From NCBI RefSeq assembly GCF_000002995.4, contig NW_025062288.1, forward strand, positions 40,560-104,559: a stretch of DNA of 64,000 nucleotides, given 5' to 3'. This document shows positions 43,038 to 55,500 of this stretch, piece by piece. This DNA is from Brugia malayi. Taxonomy: Eukaryota > Nematoda > Chromadorea > Rhabditida > Onchocercidae. The first letter of the stretch is position 1; the number at the start of each line of letters is the position of its first letter. Both the position numbers and the translations under genes were made by a program. A model generated the notes under the pieces. The model had not been told where the DNA came from. It ran no database searches and saw nothing but the letters and a program-made list of their open reading frames with translations.

Positions 43038-46000
43038 TTGAACTGACACTGCATTACTTCGAAAGCAGACGGCACTTTTATTTGCATACTTTATGTTAAA
43101 CAGTTAAGTTCAACAAAGATTTTACTGTAAATGTTTAGGGAAATTTACATACAAAGAGAAAAGTTGAAGGGATATAAAGCGACCTGTAGAATAAGCGGTA
43201 ATATGATATTATGAACCTTCGTGATCACAATGGTGAGATAACACAACAGAACAATTCATCTGACGAGATAATAGATTTATCATTCAAAATAATGGGCGAC
43301 CCGATGCAACACCAGCCTTTCAAAAGTTTATTCAACTGTTTTTTATTACTATTTGTTTTCAAAAATGACGGTTTTGAAACTTCAGTTTCATCTCAAAATT
43401 TTTTAAAAAATCACCTTATGTGTTCCTGCATTTTCGATTGACGTTGTATCCACCGCAGATAGAGAGGCTACTTCAACCGTTTCTTCCTTTTAAATTTAAT
43501 AACTCATTTCACTTTAAGAATGTTTACTTTAAGAATAATAACTCATTTGATTTTAAGAATGTTTACCATCATGAAAATTGTCAGTCCATATATAAAATGC
43601 AGTAAGAAAAAAATGAAAAGGGAGAAAATATTAGTTATTTTATCTCTAAAACTTTCAGTGTGGTAAAAAGGAGTATAAACGAGGTTTTAAAGATAATATA
43701 CGAACCAAGCAAATACAGCAATGTAAAATACCTTCACTATTTGAAACTATTTGAAATGGTAGACTTTCAGTATTTAACACAATCATTATCACTATTCTCA
43801 TTGTCTAAAAGTAATAATAATACAATATTTAGGACTTTTTAATTGCAATATCAAAAAGTGAGTAATTGTGGAAAACAATACAAGCAGGTTAATAGCTTAA
43901 AAAAGCTTCAGTGTTAATAAAATATCAGCGCAGCTATTTCGACTGCTTATCATAAACTCATTACACTTCGCAAAGCTACGACGATAAAATTACTACTAGC
44001 TCAAATGAAAACAAGGTAAATAGATGAATTTCAAATTCTGGGACATTAAGACGTTTGTAGGAGTAATTAAGCTTAAACTGAGTTGAATTATTTCACCGAT
44101 ACCAACAGTAATTTCAATGTAAATAGAAACGTCACAACGGCATTCTATTTACATTCGCCTCTGAACTTTGAAAATTGAATGATAGATACCAAACACTTTC
44201 ATTAGACTATTTTCATATCACAATGTTCTATTATAAATGATTACTAGTGGAAAAGATATATCGGTGCTATGTTGAGTAGTTCAGAAACTCTGAAGAGTTC
44301 TTGTCATATTATCGAAAATAATACTGCAATGTTATTTATCAGAAAAATGGTTTAAGAAGCAAAAAATTGCTTCTGCTTCCAAAAAATCCTTATCATGCGA
44401 GCTATTATTGAGAATCTACTTGCAATTTATAACTAATTGAGAGAGGTTTTTGATGGCAAAGAGATTTGCTGGATGCAGATGTAAATACGTAAAATAACAG
44501 AGAAATATAACATTTCCTTTATTAGCACAAGTAATAGGACAATACATTGATAGAGGACAATTGAAATTGAACTCGTCTGGTTCTTGGCAACAAATTACAC
44601 ACACTAAAATTTTTTAACAAGGGCAACCCTTATACATTGTAACAATCATATCTTACATTATATGTGTTAAGATGTGGGAGTGGTTTATAATTAGACATTT
44701 TCGTACAAAGGATAAATTGTCTAGACATAGTAATGAGTTACTTTAACAATAGGTTTTACAATGGATATCACAAAGGTAAGTACAATGGGTTGTCTAGACA
44801 ATATGATGTGTAGCTACTATAATTACAATAGACATTACAAGATAGATGCTCATAGTATGTGAATTAATATAAAATCAAAGGTCAGTTAAACCATTACGAT
44901 AAATTGTAAAAGACATCAATGGATTGCTATATTAAGCATCATTAACATTTATTTAGTGCTTCTCGATATATCGATATTAAAATCCGTGACAATTATTTAT
45001 TATCTATTTATTTTTTTGTTGTCGTTGTTAGTTGTTATTGTTGTCGCTGTTAGTTGTTAATGTAGTGTAAAAAAAGTAGAAATGGCATTAATTCAGTAAC
45101 AGAAATTTATGACTTCCCATCTACATTTTCAAGTACCAATTAAACTTCATTTAGTTGCGAACTTCCATTTCAAGTACCAATTTATATGTCAAAACAATCT
45201 CGCGAACTTTTAAATAACTTAACTTACAAAATAACTTTTTAAATAACTTACAAAATATATCAAATAAATTGTATTAATTCATAATATAAAGCTAAAATTC
45301 GTTTTAATTAAACATTAGAAATGTAAAACTGTTTCAAATTATACTTTATGTAAGCAATCATTCCAACACTCATCTTTCTATTGTAGTTGAGCTTATCTAC
45401 TTTCTAGACATTTTCATCTGATAATAAAAGGTGCATTATTTAATATGTTAAAAATTACTTCTTTGTTCCAAATCAAATGTATTTGCAATGTCAAAATATT
45501 CTTATAAACTGATAGCCAACCTTTGGGAAGCTACAATATTAGAACTCTTTCTATATGAAGAGCAAAGTTATCTAATAGTTCCTTACTTAATAATCATGCT
45601 GTTGTTGCAAGTCAATGACCACTGTATAAAGATTTGTCTTGATCAGTTTTTACCAGTTTTTCTTTATCAGTAAGCTACAATTCGGCTGCACTCTCTCACT
45701 AACCATTCAGTTTACTTCCCCATTAATTTATTAAATACTTCACGAAATTAGCAGTATTGTTGCTTAAATTAATACCTATATATTGTGGTGTTAGCAAATA
45801 AAATCGTTACAATAGATCTATCATTCGTTAAAATGGATCTAATTTTTGTGATAGATAAATCTGATTCAAAAAAAGGAAAAATAACAAAAAAACGCATTAG
45901 TCTACATCAACTACAATAACAAATAAGATAAGTTCTTGAATATACGAAAGTTCAATTCGACTCTAAGCCACAAGTTATGTTCAGACTGAATCCCAAATTT

Positions 46001-47412
46001 GACGACAATTTAGGCCAAGTTCAAGTATCTGTTTAGGAGTCATTTCAAGTGCCAGTATTACATTCAAGCCAAATATACATTACACACAATCATTTATAAC
46101 TACTACTGGGTGTATATGTGTATTACTTGTATAACATTTCTGTCTCGTAATGACCACAAAGCGAAAGTGATACATAATACACTTAAGAATTTGACATTAA
46201 ATTTTTCGATCAAATGTAAATATCTGATCAAATTTTGTGATAGATAAATCTGATTCAAAAAAGGATCTAATAACAAAAAAAATATTCATTAATATATTTT
46301 ACATAGCAACCAATCAATCGGTTGATGGGTTAATAAAATATTACATATATTTAAAATTTTCGACTTCAAATTTTAAGATTTAACCGACGGAACTGACATT
46401 TGCAATAAATATGACAAAAATAAATTAAATACGTAATTTATCTCTCTATTAGAATATTAAGGAAGTTAAGATGACCTTTCGTTTTAGTAAAGTTATTTAA
46501 ATTTTAAATAATAATGATGGCATAGATGAAAGAAAAATAATTAAGAAATTATAATTGATATTGATGACCACAGATGATAGGATGGCCTCATAAGTAATTT
46601 TTCTGGTACTTATTAAGATATGTCACTTTAAATTAAAAATCTTTTGAAATTATTAAGAATGTTGTTAGTCAGTCAGCCGAAATGAATTGTATGTTTGACA
46701 ATAGCAATTGTTCCATTTTCAAACTGTAATAATTCAATCCTTTTTGTACATATATAATAACTGCACATTTACCATATTTAATTAAAATTATTCTCATTTT
46801 TTTTTCAATTTAATTTTAAATCAAGAAGCGAAATTCAGCAAATGAAATGATAAGAGTAGCATATAATTAACAGATGAGATAATTAATAATAATAAATAAT
46901 CAGTAAATGAAATAATCAATCATATCATGACATTTTGAATGACATCTTGAAATATTTGTTTATTCCTCATACAAATTACAGTAATCCTCTTTTCCATTTC
47001 GTGATAAATTTTGTAAAAGGGTGAAAATTATTTAATTGATCATTTGATTCCCAATGTAAACAGGTGGCACATCGTAGCAAGCAATAATAATATCATTAAT
47101 CTAATAATATAGTTCATATTCATTTTTCCCAATTGCCTATTTTAATTCTTCTAAAGAAAAAAAAAAAAAAAGGAAGTCATGAAAAATATTAAAATTATTG
47201 CACCAATTAATCAACGACAAATTAATTATCGCAAATAAACAATTTTCGCCAAAACAGTCGCTTATTCCTTATTCTTTTTCCTTCTTTTTTCTTCGCCCAG
47301 TAAAATTATATTAATAAAAAAACTTACCAAGAAAAAAAATATAAATAAAATTGTGCAAAATTTTCAAATGTTTCATAAATTTAAAAAAAGATTGTCTTTT
47401 ACTATTTTCATC

Positions 47413-47457
<45 letters not shown>

Positions 47458-48984
47458 CCTTGCTTTATACACTGTTTGAAATAAAGGAAAATACCAGAAG
47501 GAAAAAGCATAAAGTATTTAAATAAATGGAAAAGAAATTCAACAAATAATATAACTATACAACGAACCAGTCTTTAAAATGTTTAATGTTAGCAATCAAT
47601 TATTTACCTATCTGCAGTGCATTATAAAAATAATTGAAATTTCAGTTAAAATCGAATTGAAAATGAGGAAGAAAAAGTAGTTGAAAGGTTTATTAAAATT
47701 TAAAAGAAAAAAGCAAGAGAAAAAATATTTGCTATAATTTAAAAAAAGAAAAAAAATAATGTATAATCTGTTATTACAAGTTAGTTACTGAAAGATCTGT
47801 CTGTTCAATTTTAGATTACAATAATTTACAATCGGTAATAATTTCCCAATTTTAATCTCTCCATTTCGGTATTTCAAAATGTTATCAATAACGGAAAGCT
47901 TTTTGCTTACTTATCCGAATTTATTTTCTACTATTACTCTTTTTTAGGATATAAAAAAATAAAGAAAGAAATTTCAATTGATAAATAATTTTTATACGAA
48001 ATATGGAATAATTTAGATCCATTAATTCTAAAAAAATTCAGCACATTTTTCTCATTTTGTTTATTATTTTAAATTTCTTCCTTTCCTTCCTTCTTTTTTG
48101 ATTGCTCTTATAATAAATTTGATTTTTGAATTACTTGAAAAACATCAGCGATATTCAACAAATATTCTGCATTTATTGAATTAATTTTAACTGAATTACA
48201 ACAATATTCCATAGCTATTTTAAATTATTTGATAATTCATTCATGCATACACATGAAAAAAGAAACTGATGAATCAATTTTGCTTGTGAAAAATACTTTT
48301 AATTTCTTTTATTTTTTCCAAAGTATGATTTTGTTCCTGTTAAATGTTAAATCGAAATTATTAAATTATATGCTAAAGTGAGTATTTTATTTTGCTCTGA
48401 AATTATTTCAATAATGATCAAGAAAAAAGTTAGATTTTTTTATAGATCTAAAATAAATTGTCTCTTTTTCCACTTTGAAATGAAATGGATTCATAAGTAA
48501 ATTGAAGGTAATAATAAGAATCGATGAAGTTTTATAATAATAAATAAATGATAAACAAACGCTTTGAGAGCATCTTTTTTTAAACGAAGCAGAAAAAAAT
48601 ATTGAATTTGCTTTTTAATAATAGCCACAGAAATCTTGTTTCTGAGATAAAATTACAGTTTTAGAGAAGTTGCATTCTTACAAAGGAATCATTCACCAAT
48701 TAACATAAATTTAACAATAGAAATAAAAAAAAACTTTAAAACAATTAAAATGATTTTGTCTTTTCAATCAGAGAATCACAGCAACATATGAGCAAAAGTA
48801 ATTTTAATATAAATATTTTTTTGATGAAAAAAGTTTTTTTTTGTTCTCTATTTAAATATGATAGAACATTACTATATATTTTTATTTTTTTTTAATATTT
48901 TATTTTAATATTTTTTATTTTTAATGTTTTTTGCCAGTTTTTTATGCTAAAAAATTAAAATACTTTTTTAACTTTTTAAGTGTT
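43038..48984. other. Unique AT-rich nematode DNA, no firm gene
   Basis: Mostly non-coding in appearance. Possible exons: 43,211-43,330 plus (hydrophilic frame from ATG, MNLRDHNGEITQQNNSSDEI) and 44,510-44,603 minus (after acceptor AAAATTTTTTAG in the host strand; cysteine-rich, CVICCQEPDEFNFNCPLSMY then CPITCANK). A GTT-rich stretch lies near 45,018-45,060. Nothing else is distinct. Confidence 0.4.
47420..47454. repeat. (TC)n microsatellite
   Basis: Seventeen TC units in AT-rich unique DNA. Confidence 0.95.
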
Positions 48985-49122
48985 TGAGTATAACTAAATT
49001 ATAATCTGAGTAGAACTGAATTACAATCTGAGTAAAACTGAATTATAATCTGAGTAAAACTGAATTATAATCTGGGTATAACTGAATTGTAATCTGTATA
49101 TAATCTGAGTATAACTGAATTT
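48985..49122. repeat. 22-bp minisatellite
   Basis: About six tandem copies of a unit close to AATCTGAGTAAAACTGAATT plus two bases, with one shortened copy near 49,090. It borders the second satellite array. Confidence 0.9.
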
Positions 49123-50590
49123 CGGGGGTTTGCAATCTTCTTCATGTATTCTGTTAAGGGTATTTGACAATTAAGGCAAAAAAGAAACTTTATAAAATTC
49201 ACTTTAAAGTTTTCTTTCAATGTACAAATTTAATGGAAATTGCTTTTAGGCCAATTTTAATTTATTTTTAATATTGAAATTAATTTTAATTGCAGATTTA
49301 AATTCGACAGTTTCCAAGAGCTTTTCTGTCAATTTAATGCTGAAACAATTTTTAAAATGCTAAATTGTGTTTTAATTAAATGCCAACAATGTTATGAAAA
49401 TTTAATTCATTGAAAAATAAATATATTTTGGACTTAATTGATTATTTTTATTTGCATTCCCCTTGATCTTCACACATTCTGTTGGGGATATTTGAAATTT
49501 ATGGAGAAAAGAAACTTTACAAAATTTAGTGATTTTAATTTATTTTTGACTTTGAAAATAATTGCAGATTTAAATATGGATCAATAGAAAAGTTCACTTT
49601 TGAACTTTATTGGCTATATTATTTGCATTCTCCTGATCTTCATATGTTCTGTTTGGGATATTTGACCATTTATGCAAATAAGAAACTTTATAAAATTCAC
49701 TTTAAGATATTCTTTTAATGTACAAATTTAATGAAATTTGCCTTTAGTGCTGATTTTAATTTATTTCTGACATGAAATTAATTTTAATTGCAGATTTAAA
49801 TTCGACAGTTTGCAAGAGTTTATGTTAATTTATTGCTGAAATAATTTTTAAATCTGCTAAATTCTGTTTCAGTTAAGTGCCAACAATGTTATAAAAATTT
49901 AATTCATTTAAAAATAAAATATATTTTGGACTTATCTGATCATTTTATTTACACTGCTCTTGATCTGCACACATTCTGTTTGGGGTATTTGACATATAAT
50001 TGCAGAAAAGGAAATTTATAGAATTTTCTGAAGTAATCTTTCAATGTACAAATTTAATAAAATTTGCAATTAGTGATGATTTTAATTTATTTTTGGTATT
50101 GAAATTAACTTTAATTGCAGATTTAAATATGGATTATTTGGAAAGTTCGGGAGTTTCCGAGAGTTTTTTTAACTTAATGCTTAATTTTAATTGTACATTT
50201 AAATATGGATCATTAAGAAAGTTCGACAGTTTCTAACAGTTTCGTATTGACCAGTATATATTCTGGCGGAGATATTTGAGAATTTAAGCAAAAAAGAAAG
50301 TTTATAAAATCCACTTTAGAGTAATATTTCAATGTTGAAGTAAAAAAAAATTTGCAATTATTAGTGATTAAAAATTTTTTTTGGCATTAAAAATAATTTT
50401 ATTTACAAATTTAAAAATGGATTATTAGGAAAGTTCCAAGATTTCCAAGATTTTGTTGATTTAATGTTCAAAACATTTTTAAATATGCTCGATTCTACTT
50501 TAATTAAATGCCAAAAACGTGAAGAAATGTAATTAATTTAAAAATAAATATATTTTATTTCCATTCTCCTGATCTTCATATATATAAGGG
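49123..50590 (+). repeat. Second, diverged satellite array
   Basis: About five units of roughly 160-340 bp, recognised by TTCTGTT(A/G)GGG(A/T)TATTTGA followed by AAAGAAACTTTATAAAATTC, CAATGTACAAATTTAAT and TTAATTGCAGATTTAAAT. Starts lie near 49,140, 49,478, 49,640, 49,970 and 50,250. The spacer style (ATTTAATTAAATGCCAA..., ATTGATTA) suggests distant kinship with the main satellite, but the core is different and no telomere-like islands occur. Confidence 0.8.
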
Positions 50591-50849
50591 TGAATTATTA
50601 GTAGCTCAGTTATTAGCTAAATGTTGTGATGTTTATAAGTGTGCAATTATATCAGTCACTATAAAATAATAGGATTGGGATTTATCGAACTAGCCAAAAC
50701 TTTCATTAGCTAACTGAATGCTTTAATTATTTAATTTCTAACTTTCTTGAGTGAATGAATTGCTCTTACTTATCACTGTCTGTTAAGTATAATGTTTCAT
50801 ACATTTAACTTCTTTATTAGTCATTCTAGTTATTCAAATGTATTTTTTT
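50591..50849. other. Spacer, nothing recognised
   Basis: AT-rich sequence between the second satellite and the GC-richer subtelomeric blocks. Confidence 0.5.
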
Positions 50850-51330
50850 AATGATGAAGACCAATGTGTGTGCCCGCTCGCTCGTTAAACCTTCTGCTCA
50901 TGGCCGCCTGTACGGTACGGTCTTCTCAGATGTGTGTATCCACCCGCTCGCTCGTTAACTCTTTTCCTCATTTCTGCCCAAACCTTACTGAGGGCGAGCA
51001 CAGTGACTACGGTACGATCTCTTAAGATGTATGTGCCCACCCTCCACGTATGCCTACCCCACCCCTTTCCCTCATTTCTGCCCTAACCTCATCACTGAAG
51101 GCGAACTGAAGAGTCTGCCCACCCGTTCGCTCCTCAGACGCACACACCCCAACAATGAGCCCCCAATTCACCCAGTCGATTATCACTGTACTCTCCTAGG
51201 CCTATACAGTCTTTTCTAAAAAACACAGGACTTCCTTTGTCCGTGTGCGCACATATATATAGCCACATCCTCGTCATCAGGTCATTCGTGGAGCAATCGG
51301 GTCTGTCAAGCGTTCGGACGTTTGTTTTAC
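50850..51330. repeat. Subtelomeric GC-richer block, copy A
   Basis: Contains an internal repeat (GTGCCCGCTCGCTCGTTAA near 50,870 and CACCCGCTCGCTCGTTAAC near 50,941), TACGGTACG motifs, TTACTGAGGGCGA, and ends in CACATCCTCGTCATCAGGTC followed by TTCGTGGAGCAATCGG. The same order of motifs recurs at 52,040-52,410. The base composition is clearly unlike the neighbouring AT-rich DNA. Open frames across it are not convincing as genes. Confidence 0.8.
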
Positions 51331-52039
51331 TACTTTCCCATAATTCTTTTCATATTGCGTTTTAGGGGAAAGTTTTTTTCCTCTTTTTTAAGTTATACTT
51401 TTTCTTTTGGTTAAGTTGTTATTATATTTTTAAGTCACTTTAAAGTAAATTACTCCGTTAATTATTAGAAGCGTAAGGTCATCGAAGTTGGATTTAGTTG
51501 AGAAATGCATGGATGTAGATGTGCTAAAATTTGAATTTCGTTATATCTTAAATTCGGCTTCACTTTTTTTCTAATTTTCTATTAGCTAATTGAATGTTTC
51601 TTGGGACGGTTTTTGGCCAATTTCTATTTTTGTTGTATTGCTGCAGCTTATCGTTGTCGTAAAGAAAATCATTTATTGCAGAATTCGTTGGCGATAACCT
51701 AGTAACTTATTTAGTGTTGTTGGCAATGTTGGCGAACTGTTATTGGCAATTAGATCATCAAGGAAGATCTCGAAAAGAAGGAGGTTAGTCCATTTTTCAT
51801 CTTTATGTTTAGCCTTTTTCCTTAGCTTTTTATTTTATGGTTTTCTGTACTTTTTTTATTATCTTTAGCTTGCATTTATGAATGAAATGTGTTGTCATTC
51901 CGCCTGTGTATGGTATTGTTCTTTGGACGGACGGGGTTAATTAGCATTGATGACGGATGAGCTTAATTAGCGTTGATAACGGATGAGCTTGATTAGCAGC
52001 TTTTCTTTTTAAGTAGTTTTACTTATACATGTATGTGTA
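51331..52039. other. T-rich spacer between the two subtelomeric blocks
   Basis: No gene. A short tandem duplication occurs at about 51,936-51,995 (TTAATTAGCATTGATGACGG and TTAATTAGCGTTGATAACGG, then a third partial GATGAGCTTGATTAGCA). Confidence 0.6.
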
Positions 52040-52410
52040 TTTTGTAGTGATGAAGGGGATGTGTGTGCCCAGCCACTCTGTGCGCCCACCGGCCCGCTTT
52101 TGCCCTTTTCGGTATACCCTCATTGAGGGCGAACGGAGTGCCTGTACAGTACGGTTTCTTTTGATGTCACAACCCCAACTCACCCAATCGATTGGTTCTA
52201 TACTCCCTTAGGGTCTATACAGTCCTTTTAAAAATGACCCGCGCCCTCCTGTACATTTCCCTCTTAACCTTATTGGGACAAAGGTCTTCTTTGTCCATGT
52301 GTGCACACAGACAAAGGCGCAGACGGGGTGGCACACATATCGCCACATCCTCATCATTTAGTCATTCGTGAGCAGTCGGACCTGTCGAGCGGTTGGAGAT
52401 TTTATTACTT
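52040..52410. repeat. Subtelomeric GC-richer block, copy B
   Basis: Diverged copy of 50,850-51,330: GATGTGTGTGCCCAGCC, CATTGAGGGCGAACGGAG, CCCAACTCACCCAATCGATT (copy A: CCAATTCACCCAGTCGATTA), CCTTAGGGTCTATACAGTC, TTTGTCCATGTGTGCACAC and CACATCCTCATCATTTAGTC. It lies about 150 bases from the telomere repeats. Confidence 0.8.
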
Positions 52411-52557
52411 CCTAGTACCTTCATTTAAGTGGGTTTGTAGGAGCAAAGTTTATTTTTTTTAAATTATCAATTATTAAACTTGCACTGTATTATTTGCAGG
52501 AAACCTAATGGAAGGAACGAAGAACATGGAACTTCCATTTGGTTTCAACTGCGTAAA
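52411..52557. other. Subtelomere-telomere junction
   Basis: AT-rich then mixed sequence ending AACTGCGTAAAGGC, where the telomere repeat begins abruptly, with no degenerate transition zone. Confidence 0.85.
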
Positions 52558-55500
52558 GGCTTAGGCTTAGGCTTAGGCTTAGGCTTAGGCTTAGGCTTAG
52601 GCTTAGGCTTAGGCTTAGGCTTAGGCTTAGGCTTAGGCTTAGGCTTAGGCTTAGGCTTAGGCTTAGGCTTAGGCTTAGGCTTAGGCTTAGGCTTAGGCTT
52701 AGGCTTAGGCTTAGGCTTAGGCTTAGGCTTAGGCTTAGGCTTAGGCTTAGGCTTAGGCTTAGGCTTAGGCTTAGGCTTAGGCTTAGGCTTAGGCTTAGGC
52801 TTAGGCTTAGGCTTAGGCTTAGGCTTAGGCTTAGGCTTAGGCTTAGGCTTAGGCTTAGGCTTAGGCTTAGGCTTAGGCTTAGGCTTAGGCTTAGGCTTAG
52901 GCTTAGGCTTAGGCTTAGGCTTAGGCTTAGGCTTAGGCTTAGGCTTAGGCTTAGGCTTAGGCTTAGGCTTAGGCTTAGGCTTAGGCTTAGGCTTAGGCTT
53001 AGGCTTAGGCTTAGGCTTAGGCTTAGGCTTAGGCTTAGGCTTAGGCTAGGCTTAGGCTTAGGCTTAGGCTTAGGCTTAGGCTTAGGCTTAGGCTTAGGCT
53101 TAGGCTTAGGCTTAGGCTTAGGCTTAGGCTTAGGCTTAGGCTTAGGCTTAGGCTTAGGCTTAGGCTTAGGCTTAGGCTTAGGCTTAGGCTTAGGCTTAGG
53201 CTTAGGCTTAGGCTTAGGCTTAGGCTTAGGCTTAGGCTTAGGCTTAGGCTTAGGCTTAGGCTTAGGCTTAGGCTTAGGCTTAGGCTTAGTAGGCTTAGGC
53301 TTAGGCTTAGGCTTAGGCTTAGGCTGCTTAGGCTTAGGCTTAGGCTTAGGCTTAGGCTTAGGCTTAGGCTTAGGCTTAGGCTTAGGCTTAGGCTTAGGCT
53401 TCTTAGGCTTAGGCTTAGGCTTAGGCTTAGGCTTAGGCTTAGGCTTAGGCTTAGGCTTAGGCTTAGGCTTAGGCTTAGGCTTAGGCTTAGGCTTAGGCTT
53501 AGGCTTAGGCTTAGGCTTAGGCTTAGGCTTAGGCTGCTTAGGCTTAGGCTTAGGCTTAGGCTTTTAGGCTTAGGCTTAGGCTTAGGCTTAGGCTTAGGCT
53601 TAGGCTTAGGCTTAGGCTTAGGCTTAGGCTTAGGCTTAGGCTTAGGCTTAGGCTTAGGCTTAGGCTTAGGCTTAGGCTTAGGCTTAGGGGCTTAGGCTTA
53701 GGCTTAGGCTTAGGCTTAGGCTTAGGCTTAGGCTTAGGCTTAGGCTTAGGCTTAGGCTTAGGCTTAGGCTTAGGCTTAGGCTTAGGCTTAGGCTTAGGCT
53801 TAGGCTTAGGCTTAGGCTTAGGCTTAGGCTTAGGCTTAGGCTTAGGCTTAGGCTTAGGCTTAGGCTTAGGCTTAGGCTTAGGCTTATAGGCTTAGGCTTA
53901 GGCTTAGGCTTAGGCTTAGGCTTAGGCTTAGGCTTAGGCTTAGGCTTAGGCTTAGGCTTAGGCTTAGGCTTAGGCTTAGGCTTAGGCTTAGGCTTAGGCT
54001 TAGGCTTAGGCTTAGGCTTAGGCTTAGGCTTAGGCTTAGGCTTAGGCTTAGGCTTAGGCTTAGGCTTAGGCTTAGGCTTAGGCTTAGGCTTAGGCTTAGG
54101 CTTAGGCTTAGGCTTAGGCTTAGGCTTAGGCTTAGGCTTAGGCTTAGGCTTAGGCTTAGGCTTAGGCTTAGGCTTAGGCTTAGGCTTAGGCTTAGGCTTA
54201 GGCTTTAGGCTTAGGCTTAGGCTTAGGCTTAGGCTTAGGCTTAGGCTTAGGCTTAGGCTTAGGCTTAGGCTTAGGCTTAGGCTTAGGCTTAGGCTTAGGC
54301 TTAGGCTTAGGCTTAGGCTTAGGCTTAGGCTTAGGCTTAGGCTTAGGCTTAGGCTTAGGCTTAGCTTAGGCTTAGGCTTAGGCTTAGGCTTAGGCTTAGG
54401 CTTAGGCTTAGGCTTAGGCTTAGGCTTAGGCTTAGGCTTAGGCTTAGGCTTAGGCTTAGGCTTAGCTTAGGCTTAGGCTTAGGCTTAGGCTTAGGCTTAG
54501 GCTTAGGCTTAGGCTTAGGCTTAGGCTTAGGCTTAGGCTTAGGCTTAGGCTTAGCTTAGGCTTAGGCTTAGGCTTAGGCTTAGGCTTAGGCTTAGGCTTA
54601 GCTTAGGCTTAGGCTTAGGCTTAGGCTTAGGCTTAGGCTTAGGCTTAGGCTTAGGCTTAGGCTTAGGCTTAGGCTTAGGCTTAGGCTTAGGCTTAGGCTT
54701 AGGCTTAGGCTTAGGCTTAGGCTTAGGCTTAGGCTTAGGCTTAGGCTTAGGCTTAGGCTTAGGCTTAGGCTTAGGCTTAGGCTTAGGCTTAGGCTTAGGC
54801 TTAGGCTTAGGCTTAGGCTTAGGCTTAGGCTTAGGCTTAGGCTTAGGCTTAGGCTTAGGCTTAGGCTTAGGCTTAGGCTTAGGCTTAGGCTTAGGCTTAG
54901 GCTTAGGCTTAGGCTTAGGCTTAGGCTTAGGCTTAGGCTTAGGCTTAGCTAGGCTTAGGCTTAGGCTTAGGCTTAGGCTTAGGCTTAGGCTTAGGCTTAG
55001 GCTTAGGCTTAGGCTTAGGCTTAGGCTTAGGCTTAGGCTTAGGCTTAGGCTTAGGCTTAGCTTAGGCTTAGGCTTAGGCTTAGGCTTAGGCTTAGGCTTA
55101 GGCTTAGGCTTAGGCTTAGGCTTAGGCTTAGGCTTAGGCTTAGGCTTAGGCTTAGGCTTAGGCTTAGGCTTAGGCTTAGGCTTAGGCTTAGGCTTAGGCT
55201 TAGGCTTAGGCTTAGGCTTAGCTTAGGCTTAGGCTTAGGCTTAGGCTTAGGCTTAGGCTTAGGCTTAGGCTTAGGCTTAGGCTTAGGCTTAGGCTTAGGC
55301 TTAGGCTTAGGCTTAGGCTTAGCTTAGGCTTAGGCTTAGGCTTAGGCTTAGGCTTAGGCTTAGGCTTAGGCTTAGGCTTAGGCTTAGGCTTAGGCTTAGG
55401 CTTAGGCTTAGGCTTAGGCTTAGGCTTAGGCTTAGGCTTAGGCTTAGGCTTAGCTTAGGCTTAGGCTTAGGCTTAGGCTTAGGCTTAGGCTTAGGCTTAG

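Noticed and set aside
1..52557. tRNA or rRNA genes
   Set aside because: I looked for cloverleaf-like and conserved rRNA stretches and saw none; a covariance search would be needed to exclude them.
52480..53049. 189-codon frame of repeating Gly-Leu
   Set aside because: It is a translation of the TTAGGC telomere repeat after a few unique codons, not a protein gene.
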